DNA from: Bdellovibrio bacteriovorus
GTDB taxonomy: Bacteria > Bdellovibrionota > Bdellovibrionia > Bdellovibrionales > Bdellovibrionaceae
Assembly (NCBI RefSeq): GCF_001592755.1
Contig: NZ_LUKF01000002.1
Span: 66,332 to 121,367 of the forward strand
Direction of reading: 5' to 3'
Length of the DNA: 55,036 nucleotides
Shown here piece after piece: positions 23,715 through 32,305 of the stretch. Both the position numbers and the translations under genes were made by a program. The notes beneath the pieces are model-generated. The model saw nothing but the letters and a program-made list of their open reading frames with translations. It was not told the DNA's origin and ran no database searches. The stretch's first letter is position 1, and each line of letters begins with the position of its first letter.

Positions 23715-24728
23715 TTATTTAATGCTATTGATCCAGTCAGCGATCGCCTGCACTTCCGCCGCAGAAATACTTCCGCCTGAAGGCATACTTTTCGCCCCGC
23801 CGCCTGAAGATCCTTTAAGTACATTGTACAAAGTAGATCCTTGAGGATTTCCTTTGACCACCCACCCGTTCGATAGCGCTTTGCTTTCAGAGAGATTCAC
23901 AAGATTCGGAGAGTTGCCTCCCGATTTGTGACAGCTGATACATTTCGCATCATAGATTGCCTTCGCAATAACAAACTTAGGATTCACTTCATCCCCGTCC
24001 GAACTCGGCGCTGTCAAACTTGGATCCCAGAGCACATTTGCAATCATATTATTGTTGGCAATATAGCGAGACATGACGTTGAGCTGTTGATCTGTGAGTT
24101 TACCCTCTTTGTAGTAGCTATCTCCACCAAAGACCATGTATTCATAAACTTGCCCGCCCACGGGAGCAGCCTGCACACTTTTAGCTACCATCGAGAAGTC
24201 GCCAGGAGGTATCGTGGATTTCTGTAAAGTCGCTGTCTGCAAAATTCCATTCACCATTAAAGAAATTCCGCCGGCTTTAGCACCAAACGTCGCCGCCAGT
24301 ACCATTTTATCGCCACTAGCTGGAACATTCGTTTCAAGATATTCACTCCAAGTGCCCGCACCTCCAGTACTTGTGCGAACGGCGCGGATTTTTCCGCTAG
24401 CAATGTTTATATAACTTTCTTCATTGGCTAAGCCCGAAGAAACAGTGATGATCTTTCCCGTGGCAGCTCTATCTGCGGCCACAATTAAGGACCACTGATC
24501 TGCCATCCACATTCCATCATTCACGAAATTGGGATTACCCGGCTTAGACCAGGCATTCAAAGATTCCGAATCCAAAAGAGCCGGGATTGTTTTTGAATCA
24601 AGTTCAAAGATACCTTGTTCATAGATCACTTGATCCTGCAAAGCAAAGTCACTGCAATTTTGAAATGCCACAACCAAACCGGTCATAGCTCCCACTGCAA
24701 TAATACTTCTTTTCATCCCCACGAACAT
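23715..24728 (-). CDS. LamG-like protein with C-terminal c-type cytochrome domain
   Basis: A 337-residue exported protein. An N-terminal hydrophobic leader ends in A-F-Q-N-C (Cys25), a non-canonical lipobox-like motif. Residues about 35-210 look like a concanavalin/LamG jelly roll (W-S-L-I-V-A-A-D, G-I-S-L-M-V-N-G, Y-E-Y-M-V-F). The last 75 residues are a mono-haem cytochrome c with C-I-S-C-H at 263-267 and a likely axial Met in K-S-M-P near 315. The start at 24728 has GGGGGA upstream; the longer frame is unlikely. Last gene of a four-gene exported cluster; its start lies 17 bases inside the 3' end of the preceding gene. Confidence 0.8.
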   Translation of the reverse strand: MFVGMKRSIIAVGAMTGLVVAFQNCSDFALQDQVIYEQGIFELDSKTIPALLDSESLNAWSKPGNPNFVNDGMWMADQWSLIVAADRAATGKIITVSSGLANEESYINIASGKIRAVRTSTGGAGTWSEYLETNVPASGDKMVLAATFGAKAGGISLMVNGILQTATLQKSTIPPGDFSMVAKSVQAAPVGGQVYEYMVFGGDSYYKEGKLTDQQLNVMSRYIANNNMIANVLWDPSLTAPSSDGDEVNPKFVIAKAIYDAKCISCHKSGGNSPNLVNLSESKALSNGWVVKGNPQGSTLYNVLKGSSGGGAKSMPSGGSISAAEVQAIADWINSIK

Positions 24729-24744
24729 TCTTCCCCCGAAAACC

Positions 24745-25455
24745 CTATTGTAATTGCCAACCTGGCGATTCGCAAACTTGAAGAGCCAAAGCTCGCCATC
24801 TTTCAAGTGGCGTCTCGTTCTTAGCCAACAAAGCCCGATCTAAATCTAATAGAGAGTTCACAATCAGCTCTGAAGCTTCATCTCCCCGATAAAATAAAGC
24901 ATAGACCTGACGTATCGTATCGGCTGTTGGCGCCGTCGCTCGATTTGTTAGCTTTTCTAAAATCGCATTCACACCTTGGTCCATACCAAGCACGTTCTCA
25001 CAGAACTGCACACGGAAGGATTCACGAACGGTGTTGTCATCGGTTGTGATCGGAAGATTGGAGTTAGAGATATCTCCACCGCAATCGCGACCTGAATAAG
25101 AACCATAAGGATTACAACCTAAGCCGTACTGAGCCCCGCGATTGATGATCCATTGATTGATCAGGGCTTCTAAATTGGGAACTGGAGTCGCTGAACTCGT
25201 GAATATCTCGCGCATTAAATCGGCAACGTATTCCCGATTCACCACCAAAGTTTTTTGTGTCGGCAACAGGACTTCTTTCTGCGCCGGATGCGATTGATCC
25301 GTTGCACCCTCCATACCCATAGAAAGATTCATCGAAGCCATATCCAAAGTTTCAAAACCGCCCATCCCCATCTGCCCACAGTTTTGGTACATCTGAGTCA
25401 GGACTAAACCAGTGATCGCTAAAGTAAAGATTTTTGTTTTTTGCGACTTCAACAT
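24745..25455 (-). CDS. Exported protein with YQNC motif, unknown function
   Basis: A 236-residue protein I cannot assign to a family. The N-terminal leader (M-L-K-S-Q-K-T-K-I-F then hydrophobic) ends in M-Y-Q-N-C-G-Q (Cys26), closely like the FQNC of the next gene. A Met-rich stretch follows, then a helical domain with a C-N-P-Y-G-S-Y-S-G-R-D-C loop, which may bind metal or hold a disulphide. The end of the protein resembles the helical tail of DUF1585/1592-associated proteins (A-L-F-Y-R-G-D, L-D-L-D-R-A-L-L). Two bases separate it from the upstream gene stop. Part of the exported cytochrome cluster. Confidence 0.7.
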   Translation of the reverse strand: MLKSQKTKIFTLAITGLVLTQMYQNCGQMGMGGFETLDMASMNLSMGMEGATDQSHPAQKEVLLPTQKTLVVNREYVADLMREIFTSSATPVPNLEALINQWIINRGAQYGLGCNPYGSYSGRDCGGDISNSNLPITTDDNTVRESFRVQFCENVLGMDQGVNAILEKLTNRATAPTADTIRQVYALFYRGDEASELIVNSLLDLDRALLAKNETPLERWRALALQVCESPGWQLQ

Positions 25456-25457
25456 CT

Positions 25458-27143
25458 TTACCCCACAATCTTTGCTGTTTTCATAACACGCAGGCTGTTG
25501 CCTGAAAGTTCAACCAACGGCGCTGCCAAGTTTTCGTAAGGATTTTTGGGGACACGTAAAAGGGCTGCCACTGTCGAAGCTGCCATCGTCGGCGTGGGGC
25601 GACCCGCTTGATTGTAACCATCAATTGCGGCTCCAATACCTTGAGTCCCCGTGTAACCACCGCCATGACCACCTTTACTGATATTGCCGACGACGTAAGG
25701 ACCATTCGAGAAAGCGCCTGTATAAACACTTGTGACCATTTGATTGAAACCATGGTCACTGCCCGTCCCATTGGCACGCGCACTGCGATTGAATTCAGAA
25801 ATAATTTGCACAACAGTTTCAGACCAAAGATCTGTGTTGTTCACTTTTGTTTTCTTCAATTGATCAATCAACTCTAAAAGACCTGCTGCCAATGCGCGAT
25901 AGTAAGCTGTCGTTAGCAACACCGCTGGGATAGCCCCGGTTTCGTGCATGTCTTTAATTCCTGTATGCGCCATCGTGACGCCGTTCGCAGCATCACGCAA
26001 AGTCACGTTGTTCAAATCACCCACTTGAATGTTGAGTGAACTCACGAGACCTTCTTTTAAAACATACTCTGCTAATGCCAAGCCTTCGCTAAGACCACCG
26101 GACTCAGTCATTGTTGAAACGGCACTTCTCATATCAAAATCGGGATGCACTGTAAGACCCCGATTTCCGTCAGCAACGTGCACACGCCAGAAATTTCCTT
26201 GGTCCGAAATCAAAGGGATATCACTGATACCAACAAGACCTGATTGGCGCATGCTGGATTCAATGATCCTGCGATATCTGTTCACGGCCGCTGTCCAATA
26301 TCCATCGATATTGCCGATGCCTTTTTTCATAAGATCCGAAGCATTGGAAAGATTTTTTGCTAGAACTGTCGAGCCCGCGAAATCGGACTGAGCATAAGCA
26401 CGTAAGCGCGCTTGCGCTAAGTCAAAGGCATCACGGTTGCGGGTCTTTAAATCCCGACCTTTGACCCTTCCCCCTTGAGGACCACCAAAGCCTTCAAGCA
26501 AGGAATGCAAAGGACTGCCGGTAAGTTTATTGAGCGCCTTGCCTTTAAGAGACATGTAGTTTCCGTAAGCCCCACGGTTCGGCCACTCCACCGCTTCAAA
26601 AGTTTTTGAAGAGTAGTCGGCAGCCAAACCCATCACTGAAGAAACACCACCCACAGGTGCTTGCTGAACAGTCGCATTGAACGGATGGCCGTCAAAGCCC
26701 GTACCGAAACCACGAATCACCAGCATGTGTTTTAGAAGATCCGTTAAAGGACGTTGGCCGGCACTGCTATTCACCGTGTGAGAAAACATGTGAGGAACTA
26801 AAACACCATTATAATTAAAAGAGCTGTATTCAACACCCGTGACTCTGCCACCCGAGCTTACGTATTTCGTCGCGACCATCGGATTAAAATCCAATTGAGT
26901 GTCGGAAGGATTGGTTCTCATCCAGGCATCAAAAGTATAACGAAGAGGTCCGCCTGCCATCAAAATATTGATGTAGTTGCGAGCTCCCGCTGTGCCGTTG
27001 GCTTCAGCTTGCGCTTCATGAATAAAGCCTGTGCTTAACACATTCAGCAGACGCTCAAGCGGAGTCGGAATTAAAGCTGTCGCACCGATAACGGCGCCAC
27101 CAGCCATAAAACCCCTGCGTGAAAAATTATTTTCGTCCCCCAT
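25458..27143 (-). CDS. Tat-exported DUF1501-like protein
   Basis: A 561-residue exported protein with a twin-arginine leader F-S-R-R-G-F-M-A-G-G. The body resembles the DUF1501 family (alkaline-phosphatase/sulphatase fold): A-G-G-P-L-R-Y-T-F-D-A-W near residue 65 and I-I-S-E-F-N-R-S-A-R-A-N-G-T-G-S-D-H-G near 450, matching the family's S-E-F-G-R-T...G-x-D-H-G. In planctomycetes and myxobacteria DUF1501 or DUF1552 genes are paired with haem-containing DUF1549/1588/1592 genes, exactly as here. No enzymatic role is established. GGGGGA is the ribosome binding site. Thirteen bases follow the upstream gene. Confidence 0.78.
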   Translation of the reverse strand: MGDENNFSRRGFMAGGAVIGATALIPTPLERLLNVLSTGFIHEAQAEANGTAGARNYINILMAGGPLRYTFDAWMRTNPSDTQLDFNPMVATKYVSSGGRVTGVEYSSFNYNGVLVPHMFSHTVNSSAGQRPLTDLLKHMLVIRGFGTGFDGHPFNATVQQAPVGGVSSVMGLAADYSSKTFEAVEWPNRGAYGNYMSLKGKALNKLTGSPLHSLLEGFGGPQGGRVKGRDLKTRNRDAFDLAQARLRAYAQSDFAGSTVLAKNLSNASDLMKKGIGNIDGYWTAAVNRYRRIIESSMRQSGLVGISDIPLISDQGNFWRVHVADGNRGLTVHPDFDMRSAVSTMTESGGLSEGLALAEYVLKEGLVSSLNIQVGDLNNVTLRDAANGVTMAHTGIKDMHETGAIPAVLLTTAYYRALAAGLLELIDQLKKTKVNNTDLWSETVVQIISEFNRSARANGTGSDHGFNQMVTSVYTGAFSNGPYVVGNISKGGHGGGYTGTQGIGAAIDGYNQAGRPTPTMAASTVAALLRVPKNPYENLAAPLVELSGNSLRVMKTAKIVG

Positions 27144-27156
27144 TGTGTCCCCCGGT

Positions 27157-28710
27157 TTACTGCTCTCGGAAATTCGCTTCTTTATAGTACTTCGAAGACA
27201 TGATTCGTTTGATCATGCGACGAACGGATTGAGAATCGCGAAGCTCTGCCCCCAAAGCTTCTACGAACTCGCGATCCGCTATAGATTCGCTAGATAATTT
27301 TCTGTTCAACTCGGCATTCGCTGGATTTGAACGGTCGTAAAGAGCGACTTGGATACCAGTGAAGTACTCGAAGTATCTTTTTGCCGCGCAATTATAATAG
27401 TCCGGCGTATTCGCCATCGCCTCGCCCAACTGCGCCACTCCATTTACAGGTTTATCAATCAAAGTTCCTGTCATTGATCTAAAGAACAAGCGACCGGTTG
27501 GTTGTTGACGATGGAAGTTCGCCACCGGCTCTGAAGGCCAACCACCGACGGAAGGCAAATCAGGTTTATAAGTCACCATGTGCAATGCGGTTTTAGAATG
27601 TGTGCGAGATCCTTCGCTCATGACGAAGTAATCTGAACCCGCCATCACCACATTGCGAGTCGTGTAGGCCATAGGATCTAAAGTCGCGTGGCACATCACA
27701 CAGCTTGCAGAGTTTCTAAATGGCGCAGAAGAGTTTCCAACCACCATTGTGCGAATGTCCGATTCACGCAGCGCCGGCAACTCCTGGCAAAGGAAAGAGT
27801 TCATATTGGTTTGCGACCAGCGACGAGGAACTTTCGTCGTTCCGTTCGCTTCAAGACCACGGCCATGTCCATAGTTCAAAAGAATATAAATGGGTGTTCC
27901 TAAAACACCACCGCCCAATGTGGCGTTAAGATTGAAAGAGTGATTCAATCCTTCCTGCTCATTTCCACGACGGTCCGCACCGAGTGGCTGCAAGCTGACG
28001 TTGGGAATCATCACGCTCTCGCTTTTTATACGAATCCCCACTAATTCACCGACTTCAATTTTAGGTAAATGCAGAAACATCGAATTTGTCGTATCCGAGT
28101 TGCCGTTAAAGCCCCCCGTCAAGGCACGGAAGTTAAAAAGATTTTCGTTAAAGCCCGCGTGATTTCCATAAAGGCGACGCGCTGGAAAATTCACGTTCCA
28201 GCCAATTTGACTGCGAACAGCTGCGTTTTCTTCACGCTGAGCGTGCACGCCCCAACCCAAAGTCAAAACGTCTTTGTACTCGGCCCCACGAGCAAACATG
28301 GCGCGGGTCAAAGCTAGACCTGGCTCTGTGGAATCATAAATATCCATTGTTCCGCGAGCCAACTCTTCATTGTACTCTTGAATTTGCTCGACAGCGTTCG
28401 TGGGAAACCAAGTGCGATGAAAATTATAGAAATTATTAAGAACGGCTCTAGCTTCTTTATCGTTGCGATTGATCAACGGACCAGAAGCATCCAGCTCGGC
28501 TTTATCCAAAAGACTATTGCAGGCATCTAAGGCTTTCACCTTTCCTGCTTTGATCTGGATCATCGTAGCGTGTTTAAGAGGTACGGGCTTCCCCGTCAGC
28601 TGAGTATAGCAACGATTAAAGAGCGCCGCCTCAGACATGGTCTGAGCAGATGACGAAACCGACGCCAACAGGATCATAACTGTAACAGTAATAAAATGTG
28701 TCACGGTCAT
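27157..28710 (-). CDS. Exported haem protein, DUF1588/DUF1592-like
   Basis: A 517-residue exported protein and first gene of the cluster. A signal peptide ends S-S-S-A-Q-T. The segment S-A-S-C-V-M-C-H-A-T-L-D-P-M-A-Y (C337-x-x-C340-H341) is the c-type haem site with the L-D-P that typifies DUF1588, where C-x-x-C-H is followed by M-D-P. The C-terminal part (A-K-R-Y-F-E-Y-F-T-G...) resembles DUF1585. GGGGGA lies directly before the ATG. Upstream at 28770-28785 is copy 4 of the palindromic element, so the whole cluster may be under that control. Confidence 0.75.
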   Translation of the reverse strand: MTVTHFITVTVMILLASVSSSAQTMSEAALFNRCYTQLTGKPVPLKHATMIQIKAGKVKALDACNSLLDKAELDASGPLINRNDKEARAVLNNFYNFHRTWFPTNAVEQIQEYNEELARGTMDIYDSTEPGLALTRAMFARGAEYKDVLTLGWGVHAQREENAAVRSQIGWNVNFPARRLYGNHAGFNENLFNFRALTGGFNGNSDTTNSMFLHLPKIEVGELVGIRIKSESVMIPNVSLQPLGADRRGNEQEGLNHSFNLNATLGGGVLGTPIYILLNYGHGRGLEANGTTKVPRRWSQTNMNSFLCQELPALRESDIRTMVVGNSSAPFRNSASCVMCHATLDPMAYTTRNVVMAGSDYFVMSEGSRTHSKTALHMVTYKPDLPSVGGWPSEPVANFHRQQPTGRLFFRSMTGTLIDKPVNGVAQLGEAMANTPDYYNCAAKRYFEYFTGIQVALYDRSNPANAELNRKLSSESIADREFVEALGAELRDSQSVRRMIKRIMSSKYYKEANFREQ

Positions 28711-28769
28711 TCCCCCGAATTCTTCCGCTCCCTAATAGTATCGGATGGTTACGGTAAAAGACGACCTCG

Positions 28770-28785
28770 CTTCTTAAATTGAGAC
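28770..28785. promoter_or_regulatory. Copy 4 of the recurring palindromic element
   Basis: CTTCTTAAATTGAGAC in the divergent region between the exported cytochrome cluster (start 28710) and the outer-membrane protein gene (start 28904). The right half is perfect, the left half is degenerate. Confidence 0.4.
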
Positions 28786-28903
28786 ACAAAAAAACGAATT
28801 CGTGTTCCGCGAAGGAAGCCTAAGCAAATCTATCCAGAATTTACGTGTAATGGAGGGTCTGGTTTTTCTTTAGTTTCATTTTGATTCTGACGATAGTATC
28901 ACT

Positions 28904-29737
28904 ATGAAAATCATCATTACAGCTCTGCTATTATCAGCTCTTGTTTCACCAGCTTATGCGATTCGCACGCTCAGTGTAAAAAAAGACCGCGTTCTTCTAG
29001 ATCTCGAAGGAGAATCCGTGCAAGCCGGAGAAAAATTGGGAGCCCGTGATGGTGATGGTAAAGCGCGCGCCCTTCTTGAAATCAAACAAGTCAAAAACAA
29101 CCGAGCTGTGGCCGCGATTCTTAAAGGTTCCATGAGTCCTGACTTTTCCATCGAAAAGCTGTCTCGTGGCGCGAAGTCTTCTCAAACTGCGAGCCGTGCG
29201 CCGAAATCTCAATCTGCTTGGGGATTGACTGCGGGTTACGCGATGAACACGATGACCGTGAAACCCACAGGCACATCAAGCATCTCTCTTTCAGGAAATA
29301 GCTTTAATCTTTCGGGCTTTTATCAAATGCAGCTCGACGGAAATATCAGCGCCCGCATTTTGGGTGGCTATGAATCCTTGCAAGCTTCCGGAACTTCTTC
29401 TGCGGCTTCGTGTACGGGTAGCTCCGACTGTAAGGTCGAAATTGGTTACTTGGGTGTTGAAGCCTTGGTTCGCTATACGTTCTTAAAAACGAAAACTATG
29501 GAATTCAACGCCGCCGCAGGTTTAGGATTCCTTTTTGCCATGAATAAAAGCAGTAACGTTCTAGACACTAGCAAAATTTCCACAAATCAAACCATCGTGG
29601 TGTCTGCAGGAATGGACTATCATCTTAACCGCAACAATTTTATTCCGGTTCAACTTGATTACGCTATGTACCCGGACAACAACACATCTTCCGCAAAACA
29701 AATCATCCTTCGCGCGGGATATGGATTTAACTTTTAG
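28904..29737 (+). CDS. Outer-membrane barrel protein with N-terminal SH3-like domain
   Basis: A 277-residue exported protein, not recognised by name. Signal peptide to about residue 19 (A-Y-A), then a small beta domain of about 60 residues (V-L-L-D-L-E-G, V-Q-A-G-E-K-L-G-A-R-D-G) of the kind used to regulate or anchor, a Ser/Lys linker, and a C-terminal beta-barrel of about 170 residues ending G-Y-G-F-N-F, an outer-membrane assembly signal. A Cys pair near residues 168-174 may be disulphide-bonded in a loop. No strong ribosome binding site. Likely operon with the next gene (12 bases apart). Confidence 0.75.
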   Translation: MKIIITALLLSALVSPAYAIRTLSVKKDRVLLDLEGESVQAGEKLGARDGDGKARALLEIKQVKNNRAVAAILKGSMSPDFSIEKLSRGAKSSQTASRAPKSQSAWGLTAGYAMNTMTVKPTGTSSISLSGNSFNLSGFYQMQLDGNISARILGGYESLQASGTSSAASCTGSSDCKVEIGYLGVEALVRYTFLKTKTMEFNAAAGLGFLFAMNKSSNVLDTSKISTNQTIVVSAGMDYHLNRNNFIPVQLDYAMYPDNNTSSAKQIILRAGYGFNF

Positions 29738-29749
29738 TTAGGTTGATAA

Positions 29750-31420
29750 ATGAAAAAACTGGTTTGTGCAGCGCTTGCTCTGACAGCGATGGTGGTTTCT
29801 TTTAAACTGCTTCGTCCCAGTTCGTCCATTGAAGGTTCGGGCTCTTTTTCCTCTTTGAATAAAAACAAATATGCGCCCTTAAAACTTCCCGCTTTTCCTA
29901 AGACTGGATTGAATCAATTCAATTCTCCCGCGGAAGTCGCGAACTTTTTAGAAAGTTATCACGAGCGCAAAGTTTTTGCCTGGGAGCCCGGTTATCCCAT
30001 TTACATCCCCGCCTTCGACAGTTTCAATCGACCTTATTTTCGAAGTCACGAACGCAGCCAGACAGCACCTCTTGCCAGCGGATTTAAAAAATATCAACAC
30101 GGTGTTTGGATGGATCTGCCCTTTGATATTTCCGCAGTGAAAAAACATTTTCCGAACTCCACCGTGGATGAGATCGCTTCCATGAACCGACAAGATCTGA
30201 TCTGGGACCCGAAGATGGCGGTCTTTGATAAAGACGACATTCTTTACAGCGTCGTACGTATCAAAACAAAAGACTCGGCGAATAAACACTATGTTTTGAT
30301 GTACTCGAAGGATCACGGGACCACTTGGAAAAGTCAGGTCCTTCTAAGTTCTTCAACCCTGCCGGAATGGTATGACCTTGAAAGACCTTACACTTCAAAA
30401 CCTCTGCCGGGTCCGCCTGCTTTCTTGTACTTTCAAGCTAGTGGCAAAGTCTCTGGCTACGAAAGCGGATTTGAGTACTGGCAAGGAACTGTCGGGACCT
30501 TGACGCTCCAAACAACTTCATTTGACAAAAATGGAGAGCTGGTCGCTGACACTCCCCTCACCCTGAGCACCACAGCCCAACCCATTGGCTATCGCAGTGG
30601 CAGTGCCGTTAAACTTCTGCGCTCCGGAGATAAATATTTTGTCGTCTGGTTAGAAGCTACCTTGGATCACAAGTTAGAACGAAATCAAAGAGGTCGTCCG
30701 ACGAATACGGTGCCCGATAAAAATGGCAATCCCTATTCAGGAATTTGGGTTGCCGAGTATGACATCAAATCCGGATTGATCAGGAAAAAAGAAATTCTTA
30801 AAACCTGGCCTTTGAATGACAATCACAATCAACCCGGCATTGTGCGCTCAAGCCAAGGGATCTTGCACGTTATTGGCGGATCGCATGGTGGCCACTTCAC
30901 ATATACCTCGTCAACAAAAGCGGACTCCATCGATACTTGGTCTGCCCCCCAATTTGTGAACACGACGGACAGTGGGTATAGCGCGAACTTCAATATTCCT
31001 GGTGTTCCCGGCGGCAGCCAAACTTATGTCTCTTTCATCATCGACAGCAAAGACAAGCTTCATGTGGCCTATCGCCTGTGGGCTTACGATAAGTCCCTTT
31101 TTGATTTTGAATATTTCGGAGCACTGGCCTACCAAACGGCGGAGCTTGCAAGCGAATCGAATCTTTACAAATGGAGTGCTCCAAAGATTTTGGTCTATCC
31201 TAATGCGCAAGAGTACACACACTTTTATCAGGTAATGACTATTGATCGTCGCGATCATCTTTACTTAGAGTACAGTCAGATGCGCCCCTATGCGCCTTAC
31301 TATTTTAAGACTCCATCCGGAGAGGCCATCAACACCTCGGCCATGCAGAACTCCGCCTTACTGAAAACCAGTGACGGCGGACATTCTTGGCATTTGGTGG
31401 AGGATGAGGATTTTCGCTAA
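29750..31420 (+). CDS. Exported BNR-repeat (Asp-box) beta-propeller protein
   Basis: A 556-residue exported protein with an N-terminal hydrophobic leader (M-K-K-L-V-C-A-A-L...). Asp-box motifs typical of sialidase-like propellers are seen: Y-S-K-D-H-G-T-T-W-K near 185 and T-S-D-G-G-H-S-W-H near the C-terminus, with further W-rich blades between. The family contains sialidases and carbohydrate-active or binding proteins; the arginine triad of true sialidases is not evident to me, so catalytic activity is unproved. It could process or bind surface glycans of prey or self. Located 12 bases after the barrel gene. Confidence 0.72.
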   Translation: MKKLVCAALALTAMVVSFKLLRPSSSIEGSGSFSSLNKNKYAPLKLPAFPKTGLNQFNSPAEVANFLESYHERKVFAWEPGYPIYIPAFDSFNRPYFRSHERSQTAPLASGFKKYQHGVWMDLPFDISAVKKHFPNSTVDEIASMNRQDLIWDPKMAVFDKDDILYSVVRIKTKDSANKHYVLMYSKDHGTTWKSQVLLSSSTLPEWYDLERPYTSKPLPGPPAFLYFQASGKVSGYESGFEYWQGTVGTLTLQTTSFDKNGELVADTPLTLSTTAQPIGYRSGSAVKLLRSGDKYFVVWLEATLDHKLERNQRGRPTNTVPDKNGNPYSGIWVAEYDIKSGLIRKKEILKTWPLNDNHNQPGIVRSSQGILHVIGGSHGGHFTYTSSTKADSIDTWSAPQFVNTTDSGYSANFNIPGVPGGSQTYVSFIIDSKDKLHVAYRLWAYDKSLFDFEYFGALAYQTAELASESNLYKWSAPKILVYPNAQEYTHFYQVMTIDRRDHLYLEYSQMRPYAPYYFKTPSGEAINTSAMQNSALLKTSDGGHSWHLVEDEDFR

Positions 31421-31427
31421 TTAATTT

Positions 31428-32069
31428 TTAGCGCACACTTCGACAGTTGCGAAGTTCAACGGATCTGTATCCGATCTTTTGCTGACATTTTCTTTGGACT
31501 TGCGCTTGAGCGCGCGGAGCACTCACAGCTTCTGCCGCAAGATTGGTGAAGTAATTCACTTGATACGCGTTCGCACGTCCCCAACATTCACACTCAACCA
31601 TCACAAGATTCTGTGGAGGAGTTGGCTGAGACATCGTCACTTCATCAAAGCCATTCAAACCACAGCGATGCGAGTAATCACATCGTACTTGCACTAAGAA
31701 CTTTTCTTTGATTTTCGAAACACTCACGGACAAAGAAAGCGTAGCTAAGTCCGTTAAAAATGGCGGAAGCATCGGATATTCCACTGTTGATCCCAATGGC
31801 ACAATAACTTCATGAGGGAAACCGGCAAATGAAGAAGAGCAATTCACAGTCGCCACAGCCGACACAGGCACCTTCACCTGATCCCCCATCACCTCGAGTG
31901 AAATAGCCCGCGACGATTTTGGATAGATGTAATTCTGAGTTCCTTCATAGGCGCAAGCCGCTCCATACTGCGGATACTCGCTGCGCGCGACCACGTCCAT
32001 ATTTCCCTGAATCACTTCGGCCAAGGTGATTGTTGGTAACAAAAATAGAATTGCCAGAATCGTTTTCAT
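31428..32069 (-). CDS. Cys-rich secreted hypothetical protein, 213 aa
   Basis: Not recognised. A signal peptide ends T-L-A (about residue 17). The mature part has nine cysteines, including C-E-C-W and a C-terminal K-C-Q-Q-K...R-N-C-R pair, so it is probably disulphide-stabilised in the periplasm or outside. GGGGG precedes the ATG by seven bases as ribosome binding site. It ends eight bases from the stop of the convergent BNR gene and is divergent from the trypsin-like protease gene. Confidence 0.72.
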   Translation of the reverse strand: MKTILAILFLLPTITLAEVIQGNMDVVARSEYPQYGAACAYEGTQNYIYPKSSRAISLEVMGDQVKVPVSAVATVNCSSSFAGFPHEVIVPLGSTVEYPMLPPFLTDLATLSLSVSVSKIKEKFLVQVRCDYSHRCGLNGFDEVTMSQPTPPQNLVMVECECWGRANAYQVNYFTNLAAEAVSAPRAQAQVQRKCQQKIGYRSVELRNCRSVR

Positions 32070-32123
32070 AGAACCCCCGGGCCGGTCACTATCGCAAATC
32101 CCGAGGACTTTTCAACCAAGATG

Positions 32124-32216
32124 CCTAGGGTCATTGTAAAGCACTTGAAATTTGCTCCCTAAAACACCCCTAGGTTTGAGCTGAGGGACAAAGAAGTGTC
32201 AATTTTTTGTCCTAGG
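32124..32216. promoter_or_regulatory. Three CCTAGG palindromes upstream of the trypsin-like protease
   Basis: CCTAGG occurs at 32124-32129, 32169-32174 and 32211-32216, with spacings of 45 and 42 bases (about four helical turns each). They sit in the 236-base region between divergent secreted-protein genes. Possibly operator sites for a dimeric regulator; no known regulator can be named. Confidence 0.35.
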
Positions 32217-32305
32217 TAAAAATGTTTTCACCTCGCACGAAAGAACTTACCACCACGTCAAAATTTGGTAAATGTGGGCGGTTCTTTTCGAATCAAGGAG
32301 TCTTT

